NCBI RefSeq assembly: GCF_003999875.1
Contig: NZ_RQVJ01000001.1
Location: 434,001-498,000, forward strand
DNA from: Veillonella sp. 3310
GTDB lineage: Bacteria; Bacillota; Negativicutes; Veillonellales; Veillonellaceae
Length of the DNA stretch: 64,000 bases
Direction of reading: 5' to 3'
This document shows, one piece after another, positions 56,774 through 64,000 of the stretch (within the stretch, counting starts at the first letter, position 1; the number at the start of each line of letters is the position of its first letter). The notes under the pieces were generated by a model. That model was given only the letters and a program-made list of their open reading frames with translations. It did not search any database and was not told the origin of the DNA. Position numbers and translations under genes: made by a program.

Positions 56774-56977
56774 TTCATACGGCTGACCTGGTCTTTGCCC
56801 CCACACTCGCCTGCTGGAAGGTTCGCTCATAAGCCGTGCTCCCCACTACTACCCCTCTCGACATAGTTTGTCGGCAGGTCTTACATCTAAGCCGCACCAT
56901 GCTCACAATTTCTCATTGCTTATGTGGATCGTTTTGCCTGCGACTGGCCTCGACTTTCAACCACAGACCCGTTATGT
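56738..56977 (-). ncRNA. Candidate structured noncoding RNA of about 240 nt, family not identified
   Basis: A GC-richer island in AT-rich DNA, bounded by a near-consensus promoter (GTGACA, 17 bp, TATAAT) and a perfect intrinsic terminator, with no convincing gene on either strand. Long-range pairings are visible: CATAACGG (56969-56976) with CCGTATG (56776-56782) closes the molecule; GTCGCAGG (56937-56944) pairs with CCTGCCGAC (56870-56878); ACATAAGC (56918-56925) pairs with GCTTAGATGT (56883-56892); CGACA and TGTCG form a local hairpin. I did not find the signatures of SRP RNA, RNase P RNA, tmRNA or a T-box. 6S RNA or a raiA-type RNA are possibilities; the position near comFC and an hpf gene 4 kb away makes the latter worth a test. 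Confidence 0.7.
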
Positions 56978-56983
56978 ACTCTT

Positions 56984-57012
56984 ATTATATCTATATTTCT
57001 TACTTTTGTCAC
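56984..57012 (-). promoter_or_regulatory. Promoter of the candidate noncoding RNA
   Basis: On the minus strand GTGACA, 17 bp, TATAAT, placing the transcript start near 56977. Confidence 0.85.
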
Positions 57013-57219
57013 TTAGGAACCATCATGATTTTTTTCATTCTACTTATATCATTTTTATATAGTACATTCAGAAAAAAGACTTGCTTTTTTTCACCAAATA
57101 TACATTAACTTTAGTATACCCCATGCTTATCACATTCTCACTTTTTCAATGAATGATGAGAACTTTTCAGTACATTTTTGTCCACTCCATAGGGTATATT
57201 CAAGGATAAAATTTTATTG

Positions 57220-57292
57220 TATAATGTGTGTACTTAAGTAAACGAAGAATATAAAAACGGTGGTTTTCCAGAAGAGAGTACACCGTTTCTAT
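57220..57292 (+). promoter_or_regulatory. Promoter -10 and leader hairpin of the HD-GYP gene
   Basis: A TATAAT at 57220-57225 with a poor -35 (TATTCA, 17 bp upstream). The leader contains an AAACGGTG/CACCGTTT hairpin ending about 20 bp before the start codon. Confidence 0.5.
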
Positions 57293-57312
57293 TTGTTAGG
57301 AAGGGTTTGCGC

Positions 57313-57915
57313 ATGTTTATGTTATCACTAATTCAGGAATCAGGAGCTTACGAGCAAGATAAGAGCACCTTAGAGTTAGTCACTTTACAGCTCTTACAAA
57401 TGATTCAAATGAAAAGCCAAACTTTATATGTGCATTCGGTGCAGGTTGCCAATTATGCTGTAGCCATTGCTGCTAAAATGGGATTGCCAAAAGGTGAAAT
57501 TGAATTGATTCGCCACGCAGCATGTTTACACGATTTAGGCTTAATTTGCTTACCTTCCACTGTGTTAATGAAGTTTCCTTACTTCAACCGCCAGGAATTG
57601 TCTAAATACAAGCAGCATCCTGTATTTGGGGCTAGCATGATTGAAAACTATCCATGTTGCCAGCCTATCATTCCTTACATTAAATACCATCATGAGCGTT
57701 GGGATGGTACAGGGTTTCCGAAACATCTAAGAGGTGCCAACATTCCATTAGGTGCTCGCATCATCGGCATTGCTGATTACTATGTAACAGCTATCGACCC
57801 TGCATCAGATACAACATTACAACCTCGCAGCGAAATCAAACAAGAGCTATTTAGACACTCGGGTACACAATTTGATCCAGATGTGGTAAAAGCATTTATA
57901 GAAATATTAGGATAA
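57313..57915 (+). CDS. HD-GYP domain protein
   Basis: A 200-residue protein that is almost entirely one HD-GYP domain. Metal ligands are visible in LYVHSVQVANY, the HD pair CLHDLGL, and HPVFGASMIE; the GYP-type loop is YHHERWDGTGFPKHLRG, with GFP in place of GYP. HD-GYP enzymes often hydrolyse cyclic di-GMP, and some act on other cyclic dinucleotides. No sensor domain is fused to it. It is one of few plus-strand genes and ends 4 bp from the comFC stop on the other strand. I chose the start at 57313 (GGAAGGG upstream). Confidence 0.88.
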   Translation: MFMLSLIQESGAYEQDKSTLELVTLQLLQMIQMKSQTLYVHSVQVANYAVAIAAKMGLPKGEIELIRHAACLHDLGLICLPSTVLMKFPYFNRQELSKYKQHPVFGASMIENYPCCQPIIPYIKYHHERWDGTGFPKHLRGANIPLGARIIGIADYYVTAIDPASDTTLQPRSEIKQELFRHSGTQFDPDVVKAFIEILG

Positions 57916-57918
57916 TCA

Positions 57919-58572
57919 TTAGGCTCCACTTGCTAAAGTGAGAGCCTTTATCTTTGCCCTGGGCAAGACGGCGTGGATTGTGTCCGCCGCTTCTAGCAAG
58001 GTAGCCCCTGTTGTATAGATGTCATCTACTAATAATATACTAATGTTCTTATCTGCATAGGCACTCACCATATCAGAACGAACTAAAAAATGACCCTTCA
58101 TATTTTTCCGTCTTTCTTCTTTCGTCAAAGTCCACATCGGTTTAGAGCCATCTAATTTCACCAATAAATCTACCCACTTCCAATTTTGTTGGTTAACCCA
58201 ATTTTTAAACAACATATCTACTTGATTATATCCCCGTTGTTTCCGTTTGCTGTCGCTAATGGGAATAGGTACAACAATGGTTGGCATGTAATTCATATCC
58301 AAGCAAGTAACTGTAAAACGTTGCAAAAAAGGAGCGGCTCCTAGAGCTCGCTCCTTTTTTCCATTAAATTTTATATCGTGTAGCATGGTTTTCATACCAC
58401 CTACATAATCCGCTAGAATATATATACATTCTAAAGAAGAATATTTTGGACCCATTATACAACGTTCATGCATAACTACTTGCAAGCATGTATCACACCA
58501 CTCACCTTGGGTATATACATCTTTACCACAATGAATACACGTAGGTGGACACAATAAGTCCCATAACCTCAT
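57919..58572 (-). CDS. comFC: ComFC-like phosphoribosyltransferase-fold competence protein
   Basis: A 217-residue protein. An N-terminal zinc ribbon has the four cysteines in CPPTCIHCGKD and WCDTCLQ, followed by a phosphoribosyltransferase fold with VVPIPISDSKRKQRGYNQ and the PRPP loop ILLVDDIYTTGATLLEA. ComFC (GntX/ComF) is needed for transformation in several bacteria. It directly follows recD2 with a one-base overlap. Together with comEA and comEC at the left end, it indicates a competence gene set. Confidence 0.93.
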   Translation of the reverse strand: MRLWDLLCPPTCIHCGKDVYTQGEWCDTCLQVVMHERCIMGPKYSSLECIYILADYVGGMKTMLHDIKFNGKKERALGAAPFLQRFTVTCLDMNYMPTIVVPIPISDSKRKQRGYNQVDMLFKNWVNQQNWKWVDLLVKLDGSKPMWTLTKEERRKNMKGHFLVRSDMVSAYADKNISILLVDDIYTTGATLLEAADTIHAVLPRAKIKALTLASGA

Positions 58573-60719
58573 TAGATCGCCCCCTCTAAGCGTTCCTTAA
58601 ATAATGTATACCGATAATTTGTATCTATTCGATTCACCGCTGTCTCTACAGCCGTTTCACTACCGATGAGAATCACTTTATCTTTGGCACGAGTGATTGC
58701 CGTATAGAGTAGATTCCGCTGCAACATCACATTATAGGCAGAAATAAATGGCAAAATAATCCGTTCATATTCACTACCCTGTGCTTTATGCACCGTAATG
58801 GCATAGGCAAGTGCCATCATCATCATATCTTCTTCGTCAAGAGTCATGGATTTATCTGGAAATTTCACATGCACTTGTTTCCCAAGAATATCTGTGATAA
58901 CACCAATTTCTCCATTATACACATCTTGGTCGTAGTTATTCTCCATTTGAATGACTTTATCGCCGATACGATACACGGTTCCATCTACTTTCAGCTCTTC
59001 TTTGCCACTTCGTTTCGGATTCAATTCCTCTTGCAAATATTTAGAAATTGCTGCACTTCCTATAGAACCTTTACGCATAGGACAAACAATTTGAATATCC
59101 AAATCAGACTCTACGTGTTGCAACTCTTCTTTATAGTGCTTAGTAATTGCTGAAAGAACACTTTCCACATCGTGAGCACCTTCAAATTGAAATTCATCAC
59201 AACTGGACAAATCGGGTATCTCACCATGATTGATAGCATACGCATTATCGATGATACGATTTCCTTCCTGTTGACGGTAAATTTGCGTCAATCCTTGGTA
59301 CGGCACGATAGAACTAGTCAACATATCCCGTAGGATAAAGCCTGCACCAATCGGTGGCAATTGGTCTACATCACCCACAAGTACCACATATGCACTAGGT
59401 GGAATCGCCTGTATCAGCGCATAGTACAGCTCCAAATTAAGCATAGATGATTCATCTACGATAACTACATCCACCTCTAATGGTTCATCTTGATTACGGG
59501 CAAAGGTATACGTATTATTCTCTAACTCCGGTTCTAATAAACGGTGAATAGTGAAAGCCTCCATCCCCGTCGCTTCCGACAATCGTTTCGTAGCACGCCC
59601 CGTAGGTGCACAGAGGACAATACGCTTTAAGTTTCCTTGCTGGAATCCTTCTACTAAGGCTTTAATAATAGTAGTCTTCCCCGTACCTGGGCCACCAGTG
59701 ATAATAGAGAATCGATGACTAAACACCATATTGATTGCTTTCTTTTGTTCTTTACCTAACTCCATGGAATGCTTAATTTCGTAGCATTTACAGAAATCAT
59801 CACCATCCAGTAAAGGTAGCACATCTTCATCTAAAAAGGCTTCTGTGAACTCTACACTATCAACTTCTGCTCGATATACAGTAGGATGATAGATATACAA
59901 TACATCATCGTGATCCACCTGTACATAGCGTTTTGTTTCAATTAACGTTTCCAAACGGTCTACGGTCACATCAATATAGTCATCACCTAATAGATTCGAC
60001 AACTGCACCATCAATTCCTCTATGGGCATACAAGAATGTCCAGAAGCTCCAATTTGTTCCATGGTAAAGCGGATACCTGCATCAATACGCTTAGGATTAT
60101 CGAAGGGAAATCCTAACTCTTCTGCAAAATGGTCTACTACATGAAATGGTAAATTGGTATCTACGGTCAACAAATAATATGGATTATCCTGTAACATTTC
60201 AATCGTTTTGGCACCGTATATTTCATAGAGCTGACGACTCCAACGATTACTCATGTTGTACTTGGCAAAGAAGTCATTAATTTCCTGTAGAACACCTTCG
60301 CCCAGCAATACTTTATACAGTTCTTGCTTAGTTTTACGAGAAGAAATCGGTGCCTCGAGTATTTCTATGGGATTCTCTTTTTTTAGAATTTCTAATATAG
60401 AAATACCAAAATAATCCAACAGTTTCTCTAATGACTTCGGGCCTAATCCTTTCACACCAAGACTTTCTAAATATCGTCTTGCCCCAGCCAAGGTATCTGG
60501 CATCACACGTTGTATGCTTTGAACTGAAATCTGTTTCCCATATTTTTTGTGGATAATATAGTTACCTTTGATTTCTACCTCTTCTCCTACCTTTGGAGGG
60601 GTAATATTACCGGTACAAATATGGGTATCTTCTTGGTAATCCCGTAGTACAAATACGCAAAAATTCTCTTGCGGAGACTTATAGATCACACGGTATACCG
60701 TTCCTAGTAGCGTTATCAT
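58572..60719 (-). CDS. recD2: RecD2-type SF1B DNA helicase
   Basis: A 715-residue helicase without RecBC partners. The N-terminal OB-like part has TLLGTVYRVIYKSPQENFCVF, followed by helix-hairpin-helix segments (LESLGVKGLGPKSLEKLLDYFG). The helicase core has Walker A ITGGPGTGKTTIIKAL, motif II VVIVDESSML, QIYRQQEG, and late HKAQGSEYERIILP and LLYTAITRAK. RecD2 is a 5'-3' helicase linked to repair and mismatch processing. It overlaps the previous gene by 4 bp (ATGA). Confidence 0.95.
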   Translation of the reverse strand: MITLLGTVYRVIYKSPQENFCVFVLRDYQEDTHICTGNITPPKVGEEVEIKGNYIIHKKYGKQISVQSIQRVMPDTLAGARRYLESLGVKGLGPKSLEKLLDYFGISILEILKKENPIEILEAPISSRKTKQELYKVLLGEGVLQEINDFFAKYNMSNRWSRQLYEIYGAKTIEMLQDNPYYLLTVDTNLPFHVVDHFAEELGFPFDNPKRIDAGIRFTMEQIGASGHSCMPIEELMVQLSNLLGDDYIDVTVDRLETLIETKRYVQVDHDDVLYIYHPTVYRAEVDSVEFTEAFLDEDVLPLLDGDDFCKCYEIKHSMELGKEQKKAINMVFSHRFSIITGGPGTGKTTIIKALVEGFQQGNLKRIVLCAPTGRATKRLSEATGMEAFTIHRLLEPELENNTYTFARNQDEPLEVDVVIVDESSMLNLELYYALIQAIPPSAYVVLVGDVDQLPPIGAGFILRDMLTSSIVPYQGLTQIYRQQEGNRIIDNAYAINHGEIPDLSSCDEFQFEGAHDVESVLSAITKHYKEELQHVESDLDIQIVCPMRKGSIGSAAISKYLQEELNPKRSGKEELKVDGTVYRIGDKVIQMENNYDQDVYNGEIGVITDILGKQVHVKFPDKSMTLDEEDMMMMALAYAITVHKAQGSEYERIILPFISAYNVMLQRNLLYTAITRAKDKVILIGSETAVETAVNRIDTNYRYTLFKERLEGAI

Positions 60720-61483
60720 AAGGATGCATTAGGCAATGCAGAAATGACAGCTTGCACCACATCTGCTACATTGCTGATGTTTTCAATTTTAATATGACTC
60801 ACACGTTCGTAAATCGGTTGACGTTCTTCGTATAAGCGGAAAATATATTCAATACTTTCTTTCAATAATGGACGAATTTCCATATCTAAATCATCGAGAA
60901 TTTGTTTTACATCTCGTTGAATCAATACCACATAACCAGATTCACGCATCAGTTCAGCCGTGGCATCACACAACACCGTACCACCGCCTGTAGCAATGAC
61001 ACTGGCATTCTTTTTGCTCACTAAATCTTGAATAACATTAAGTTCTAATTGATGGAATTCATCTTCTCCATCATGAATGATAATATTTTGAATAGATTTC
61101 CCAGTACGCTCTTGAATTTCTGTATCCACATCAAAGAACTCTAATCCCAATGCTTGCGCTAAGGCCTTACCTATGGTTGTTTTACCCGCTCCTGGCATAC
61201 CAATTAGGAAAATATGTTGATGAATGTGGTTCTTTTCATAATCTTTAGAAATACGGATTATCTCATTCATAAATTCTTTTGCGTAATCTGCTAATTCAGG
61301 ATTTTCCAATGCTTGTACAGCGGATGCAAGAATTTCCTGTTCTCTCTGTACATCATGAATTTTCATCTGATGCTCTTCTTTATACTTCGCAATATCTACC
61401 ACGATACGTAAACGCTCTTCAAACAAGTGAATTAACTCTTTATTAATAGCATCAATTTTTTTGCGACTTTCTTGTAATTTCAT
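60716..61483 (-). CDS. Fused chorismate mutase (AroQ) and shikimate kinase
   Basis: A 255-residue chain. Residues 1-85 are an AroQ-type chorismate mutase: ESRKKIDAINKELIHLFEERL, K in IAKYKEEH and the QREQEIL region are conserved. Residues 92-255 are a shikimate kinase: P-loop IGMPGAGKTTIGKAL, shikimate-binding D in FFDVDTEIQERTGKSI, ATGGGTVL, RPLL and YEERQPIYERV. The residue equal to Arg58 of the M. tuberculosis enzyme is His here (GEDEFHQLE in place of FR), a shikimate contact. The two activities flank EPSP and chorismate synthases in the pathway. I set the start at 61483 on AAGGAG spacing. Confidence 0.9.
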   Translation of the reverse strand: MKLQESRKKIDAINKELIHLFEERLRIVVDIAKYKEEHQMKIHDVQREQEILASAVQALENPELADYAKEFMNEIIRISKDYEKNHIHQHIFLIGMPGAGKTTIGKALAQALGLEFFDVDTEIQERTGKSIQNIIIHDGEDEFHQLELNVIQDLVSKKNASVIATGGGTVLCDATAELMRESGYVVLIQRDVKQILDDLDMEIRPLLKESIEYIFRLYEERQPIYERVSHIKIENISNVADVVQAVISALPNASL

Positions 61484-61494
61484 GAACATACTCC

Positions 61495-62436
61495 TTAGAA
61501 TTTTTTATAGATCGTACTATGTAAATGGTCTAATGCAAAGGCCTTATCATCTTCCATTTGATCAATGAGGGCTTGGAGGGAATCAAACTTTACTTCTCCA
61601 CGGATGAAAGCAAGAAATTCTACCGTAGCCACTTCTCCATACACATCATCGGAAAAATTAAATAGGTGCGTTTCAAATCGATGATATTGGTTAATAAAAG
61701 TTGGATTATCTCCCATATTCCCCACTGCACCATACCATTTGCCACCGATGTATACTTGATTTACATACACACCATCCGCTGGCGTTGCCATTGTATCGGG
61801 GAAATGAAAGTTTAATGTAGGAAATCCCAGGGTACGTCCCCGTTGATCCCCTTTCACTACGGTCCCCGTAAAACGGTACGGTCTACCTAACATTGTATTA
61901 GCTAGCTCAATATCACCCCGTACAATGCTACTGCGTATAGCCGTACTAGATATAGGTGCATCAATCCAGTCATAGCGAACCAATTCTTGATCATGGACTT
62001 CAATAGACGGATATAATTCTCGAATTAGCTTTGAACTTCCTAAGCCTTTATATCCGAAATTAAAATTTGCACCGACTACTATTTTCCGTACCTTACGATG
62101 GGCACATAAACCATGAATAAACTCTTCCCCTGACTTTGTGACTAATTCTTCTGTCATAGGTAGTTCTAGCACATAATCAACACCCATGGCCTCTAGCATG
62201 GCATATCGTTCTTCTCGTTGTAGCAGACGAGGTGGAATTTGTTTCGGTTGTAATATAGTAAATGGATGAGCATCAAAGGTAACAATCACAGAAACTCCAT
62301 TACATGCCTTCGCACTGTCACAGACTTCTTTAATAATCGATTGATGACCTAAATGCAATCCATCAAAGGTTCCCATGCCATACACAATGGGTTCCTGTAT
62401 CGTATCTAACTCTGATATCGTATATAAAATATTCAT
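61495..62436 (-). CDS. ribF: Bifunctional riboflavin kinase/FAD synthetase RibF
   Basis: A 313-residue enzyme. The N-terminal nucleotidyltransferase domain has GMGTFDGLHLGHQSII (HxGH-like) and ISSTAIRSSIVRGDI; the C-terminal flavokinase has GRPYRFTGTVVKGDQRGRTLGFPTLNF. It converts riboflavin to FMN and FAD. RibF usually follows truB, as here, except that an extra gene separates them in this window. Its start has an AAGGA site. Confidence 0.95.
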   Translation of the reverse strand: MNILYTISELDTIQEPIVYGMGTFDGLHLGHQSIIKEVCDSAKACNGVSVIVTFDAHPFTILQPKQIPPRLLQREERYAMLEAMGVDYVLELPMTEELVTKSGEEFIHGLCAHRKVRKIVVGANFNFGYKGLGSSKLIRELYPSIEVHDQELVRYDWIDAPISSTAIRSSIVRGDIELANTMLGRPYRFTGTVVKGDQRGRTLGFPTLNFHFPDTMATPADGVYVNQVYIGGKWYGAVGNMGDNPTFINQYHRFETHLFNFSDDVYGEVATVEFLAFIRGEVKFDSLQALIDQMEDDKAFALDHLHSTIYKKF

Positions 62437-62539
62437 ACTAATCCTTATCTTTTGAACTATGAAATAGAACTTTTATTTCAGTGTACTCCTTATTATAACA
62501 CAACCGTAGACTATAGAAAGTGTATACATGTATGAAAGC

Positions 62540-62582
62540 AAAAAATACCAGGACATACAATAGTAATGGTAATATCCTGGCA
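62540..62582 (-). terminator. Terminator after the unrecognised gene
   Basis: CCAGGA/TCCTGG stem with a TATTTTTT tail on the minus strand. Confidence 0.75.
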
Positions 62583-62601
62583 AATTATAATTAACTATAT
62601 A

Positions 62602-63327
62602 TTATTTCTCTAAATAAACATTTACATATTGTTTTACATCTTCTATATATGAAAAAGCTAGTTCCACATCAAAAACTTTTACAAATAAACTGATAGATAA
62701 TTTTCCTAACTTAACCATTGGCGAGTTTTCTTCATTAACACATGTATACTCATATCCACACAAATTATGAATATGCATTACGTCACAAATAGTATTTGCA
62801 TAAGAAATAATAAGACATTTATCAACATCATATAAAAAATATTCATTAAACCTAAGCTTATCAACTGTTATTTGTGTCACCTCTAATACACAATCTAATA
62901 ACATTTCTATACAATTCTCATTACCACTATCAAGATCTTCATAGGAATGTATAATACTTTGAAACGCTTTTATACACTTTTCACTATCAGCATGAACATC
63001 TTTATAAGCATCTATAGTATTTTGAAGATCCTCTGGTATATCATAATCAATTAAAACACTATTCTCTAAAGCTTCTTTTTTCTTTTTAGAATCATATATT
63101 TTTAAATTTTTTAAATCTCTTCGTCGACGCATATTAGCCTCATGGTTTCCTTTATCATTTGTTTTTTCAAAAAACCAACAGGCATTTTCAAATTCTCCGA
63201 CAGTAATATATCCATCATCATATGCTTTTTTTAACTTTTTAACTCTTTCTACTGGACTACTATCCTTCATGGCATCATATCCAATAACTCGTAGTTTTTC
63301 ACATATTCCCGCATTAATATCTCTCAA
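62602..63327 (-). CDS. Unrecognised protein with SHOCT-like N-terminal segment
   Basis: I do not recognise this 241-residue protein. It is very AT-rich compared with its neighbours, uses many AAA/ATA/TAT codons, and has seven or more cysteines, no signal peptide and no membrane segment. Residues of about 20-55 (VKKLKKAYDDGYITVGEFEN) resemble the short SHOCT motif, which mediates protein contacts. A basic stretch (RRRRDLKN, then SKKKKEAL) follows. The start is probably the TTG at 63327: GGAGG lies eight bases before it, whereas the ATG codons farther upstream lack a site. It is placed between truB and ribF, which are normally adjacent, and is flanked by two similar terminators, so it looks inserted. 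Confidence 0.75.
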   Translation of the reverse strand: MRDINAGICEKLRVIGYDAMKDSSPVERVKKLKKAYDDGYITVGEFENACWFFEKTNDKGNHEANMRRRRDLKNLKIYDSKKKKEALENSVLIDYDIPEDLQNTIDAYKDVHADSEKCIKAFQSIIHSYEDLDSGNENCIEMLLDCVLEVTQITVDKLRFNEYFLYDVDKCLIISYANTICDVMHIHNLCGYEYTCVNEENSPMVKLGKLSISLFVKVFDVELAFSYIEDVKQYVNVYLEK

Positions 63328-63390
63328 AAATTTTCCCTCCATCATTACCACACATTATAATTTTGCTTGTATTATATCAAATATTATAAA

Positions 63391-63430
63391 AAAAGAAAAA
63401 TGGCCAGGATCCCATAAGGTTCCTGACCAT
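63391..63430 (-). terminator. Terminator after truB
   Basis: ATGGCCAGGA/TCCTGACCAT stem with a T-rich tail on the minus strand. The CCAGGA/TCCTG core is shared with the terminator at 62540-62582. Confidence 0.85.
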
Positions 63431-63444
63431 TTCTTATACGTATG

Positions 63445-64000
63445 TTATATGTATATATTTTTTTCCACTTTCAAAGTGCTATCCAACCGTCGCAATATAC
63501 TCATAAATCCATTCGCATCATAGGCTCTCACTAATGTATCTACTAGGATTTCATCTGGCGACACACAGAACGTTCCGTTCGGTTTCACTGTATGGATCGG
63601 CACTTGTTTGCCCTGTACGAGTCGGGTACGGTTAATATCATTGATATACACCGCTGGCAAGTGCGTTAACAACGCATCCACAGGTTGCACAGCTCGTTCC
63701 ACCAGTGTTTCTAATTCTTCAATGGTTACAGACTGTTCAATATCACATTGTCCTACTGCAGTACGGCATAGCTGTGTCATCATACCACACAAGCCTAATT
63801 GCTGGCATATATCTCGTAACAAAGCACGCACATAAGTGCCAGCAGAGCATCGTACACGAATGGTAAAGAATGGATACGCATACGCCAATAACTCAATATC
63901 ATAGATATGAATCAAACGAGATGGTAGTGTAAACTCTACTCCTGCACGGGCTAAATCATAAGCTCTTTGCCCATTAATTTTAATGGCTGAATACTTGGAT
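63445..64000 (-). CDS. truB: tRNA pseudouridine(55) synthase TruB, C-terminal part (5' end beyond window)
   Basis: The last 184 codons of TruB, open to the window edge. Visible marks are KYSAIKINGQRAYDLARAG near the edge, the strand VRCSAGTYVRALLRDIC with the family's basic and tyrosine residues, and the C-terminal PUA-like tail. TruB makes pseudouridine 55 in the T-loop of tRNA. The catalytic aspartate lies in the missing part. ATG-led shorter readings of this frame start inside the conserved domain and are not the real start. Confidence 0.95.
   Translation of the reverse strand, partial: SKYSAIKINGQRAYDLARAGVEFTLPSRLIHIYDIELLAYAYPFFTIRVRCSAGTYVRALLRDICQQLGLCGMMTQLCRTAVGQCDIEQSVTIEELETLVERAVQPVDALLTHLPAVYINDINRTRLVQGKQVPIHTVKPNGTFCVSPDEILVDTLVRAYDANGFMSILRRLDSTLKVEKNIYI

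Noticed and set aside
56738-56977. Assignment of the noncoding RNA to SRP RNA, RNase P RNA, tmRNA or cobalamin riboswitch
   Set aside because: It shares short strings with SRP RNA (ACCAGGTCAG) and with the B12 box (AGACCTGCC), but the rest of each consensus is missing.

Overview
The window looks like a chromosomal segment of a Veillonella-type organism (Negativicutes, a diderm branch of the Firmicutes). The signs are an AT-leaning base composition, Firmicute-style ribosome binding sites, sigma-A-type promoters, a CIRCE/GroESL unit, a SufCBDSU iron-sulfur operon, an anaerobic C4-dicarboxylate transporter and a large single-chain FGAM synthase. The genus call is inference; I could not search a database. 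Almost every gene is on the minus strand. The exceptions are a peptidase (4196-5422), a Bfd-like protein (6589-6813), purL (48380-52435) and an HD-GYP gene (57313-57915).

Layout, left to right: a truncated VanW/YoaR-like envelope protein, holA, then the competence pair comEC-comEA (1-4110); an M29 peptidase, a HAD phosphatase and a Bfd-like [2Fe-2S] protein (4196-6813); the suf operon with a possible attenuator in its leader (6953-12056); lysA behind a promoter with twin palindromes; doxX flanked by two copies of a 140-bp palindromic repeat, one extended by 91-bp tandem repeats; katA with a Fur/PerR-like operator; groESL under CIRCE; an ANTAR regulator and histidine kinase in one operon with tsaD-rimI-tsaB-tsaE; and a three-part fusion of a VbhA-like antitoxin, a Fic domain and ThiL (23804-25759).

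The middle holds an osmolyte-type ABC transporter with fused permease and binding domains, a GerMN lipoprotein and an AMIN amidase, an APC permease, a Dcu transporter, rlmD, a TerC protein, a 3D-domain wall protein, a SemiSWEET transporter next to a transposase remnant, an iron/corrinoid-type ABC operon with two tandem binding proteins, and nhaA. Then comes the purine cluster purF-M-N-D (minus), divergent from purL (plus), with no purH beside it.

The right end holds hpf, a cold-shock gene, a polar amino-acid ABC transporter, a strong candidate for a roughly 240-nt structured noncoding RNA with its own promoter and terminator (about 56738-56977), an HD-GYP protein, comFC, recD2, a chorismate mutase-shikimate kinase fusion, ribF, an unrecognised gene lying between ribF and truB, and the 3' part of truB. 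The items most worth a second look are the antitoxin-Fic-ThiL fusion, the noncoding RNA, the palindromic repeat family around doxX and katA, and several leader hairpins (suf, dcu, the Bfd-like gene).
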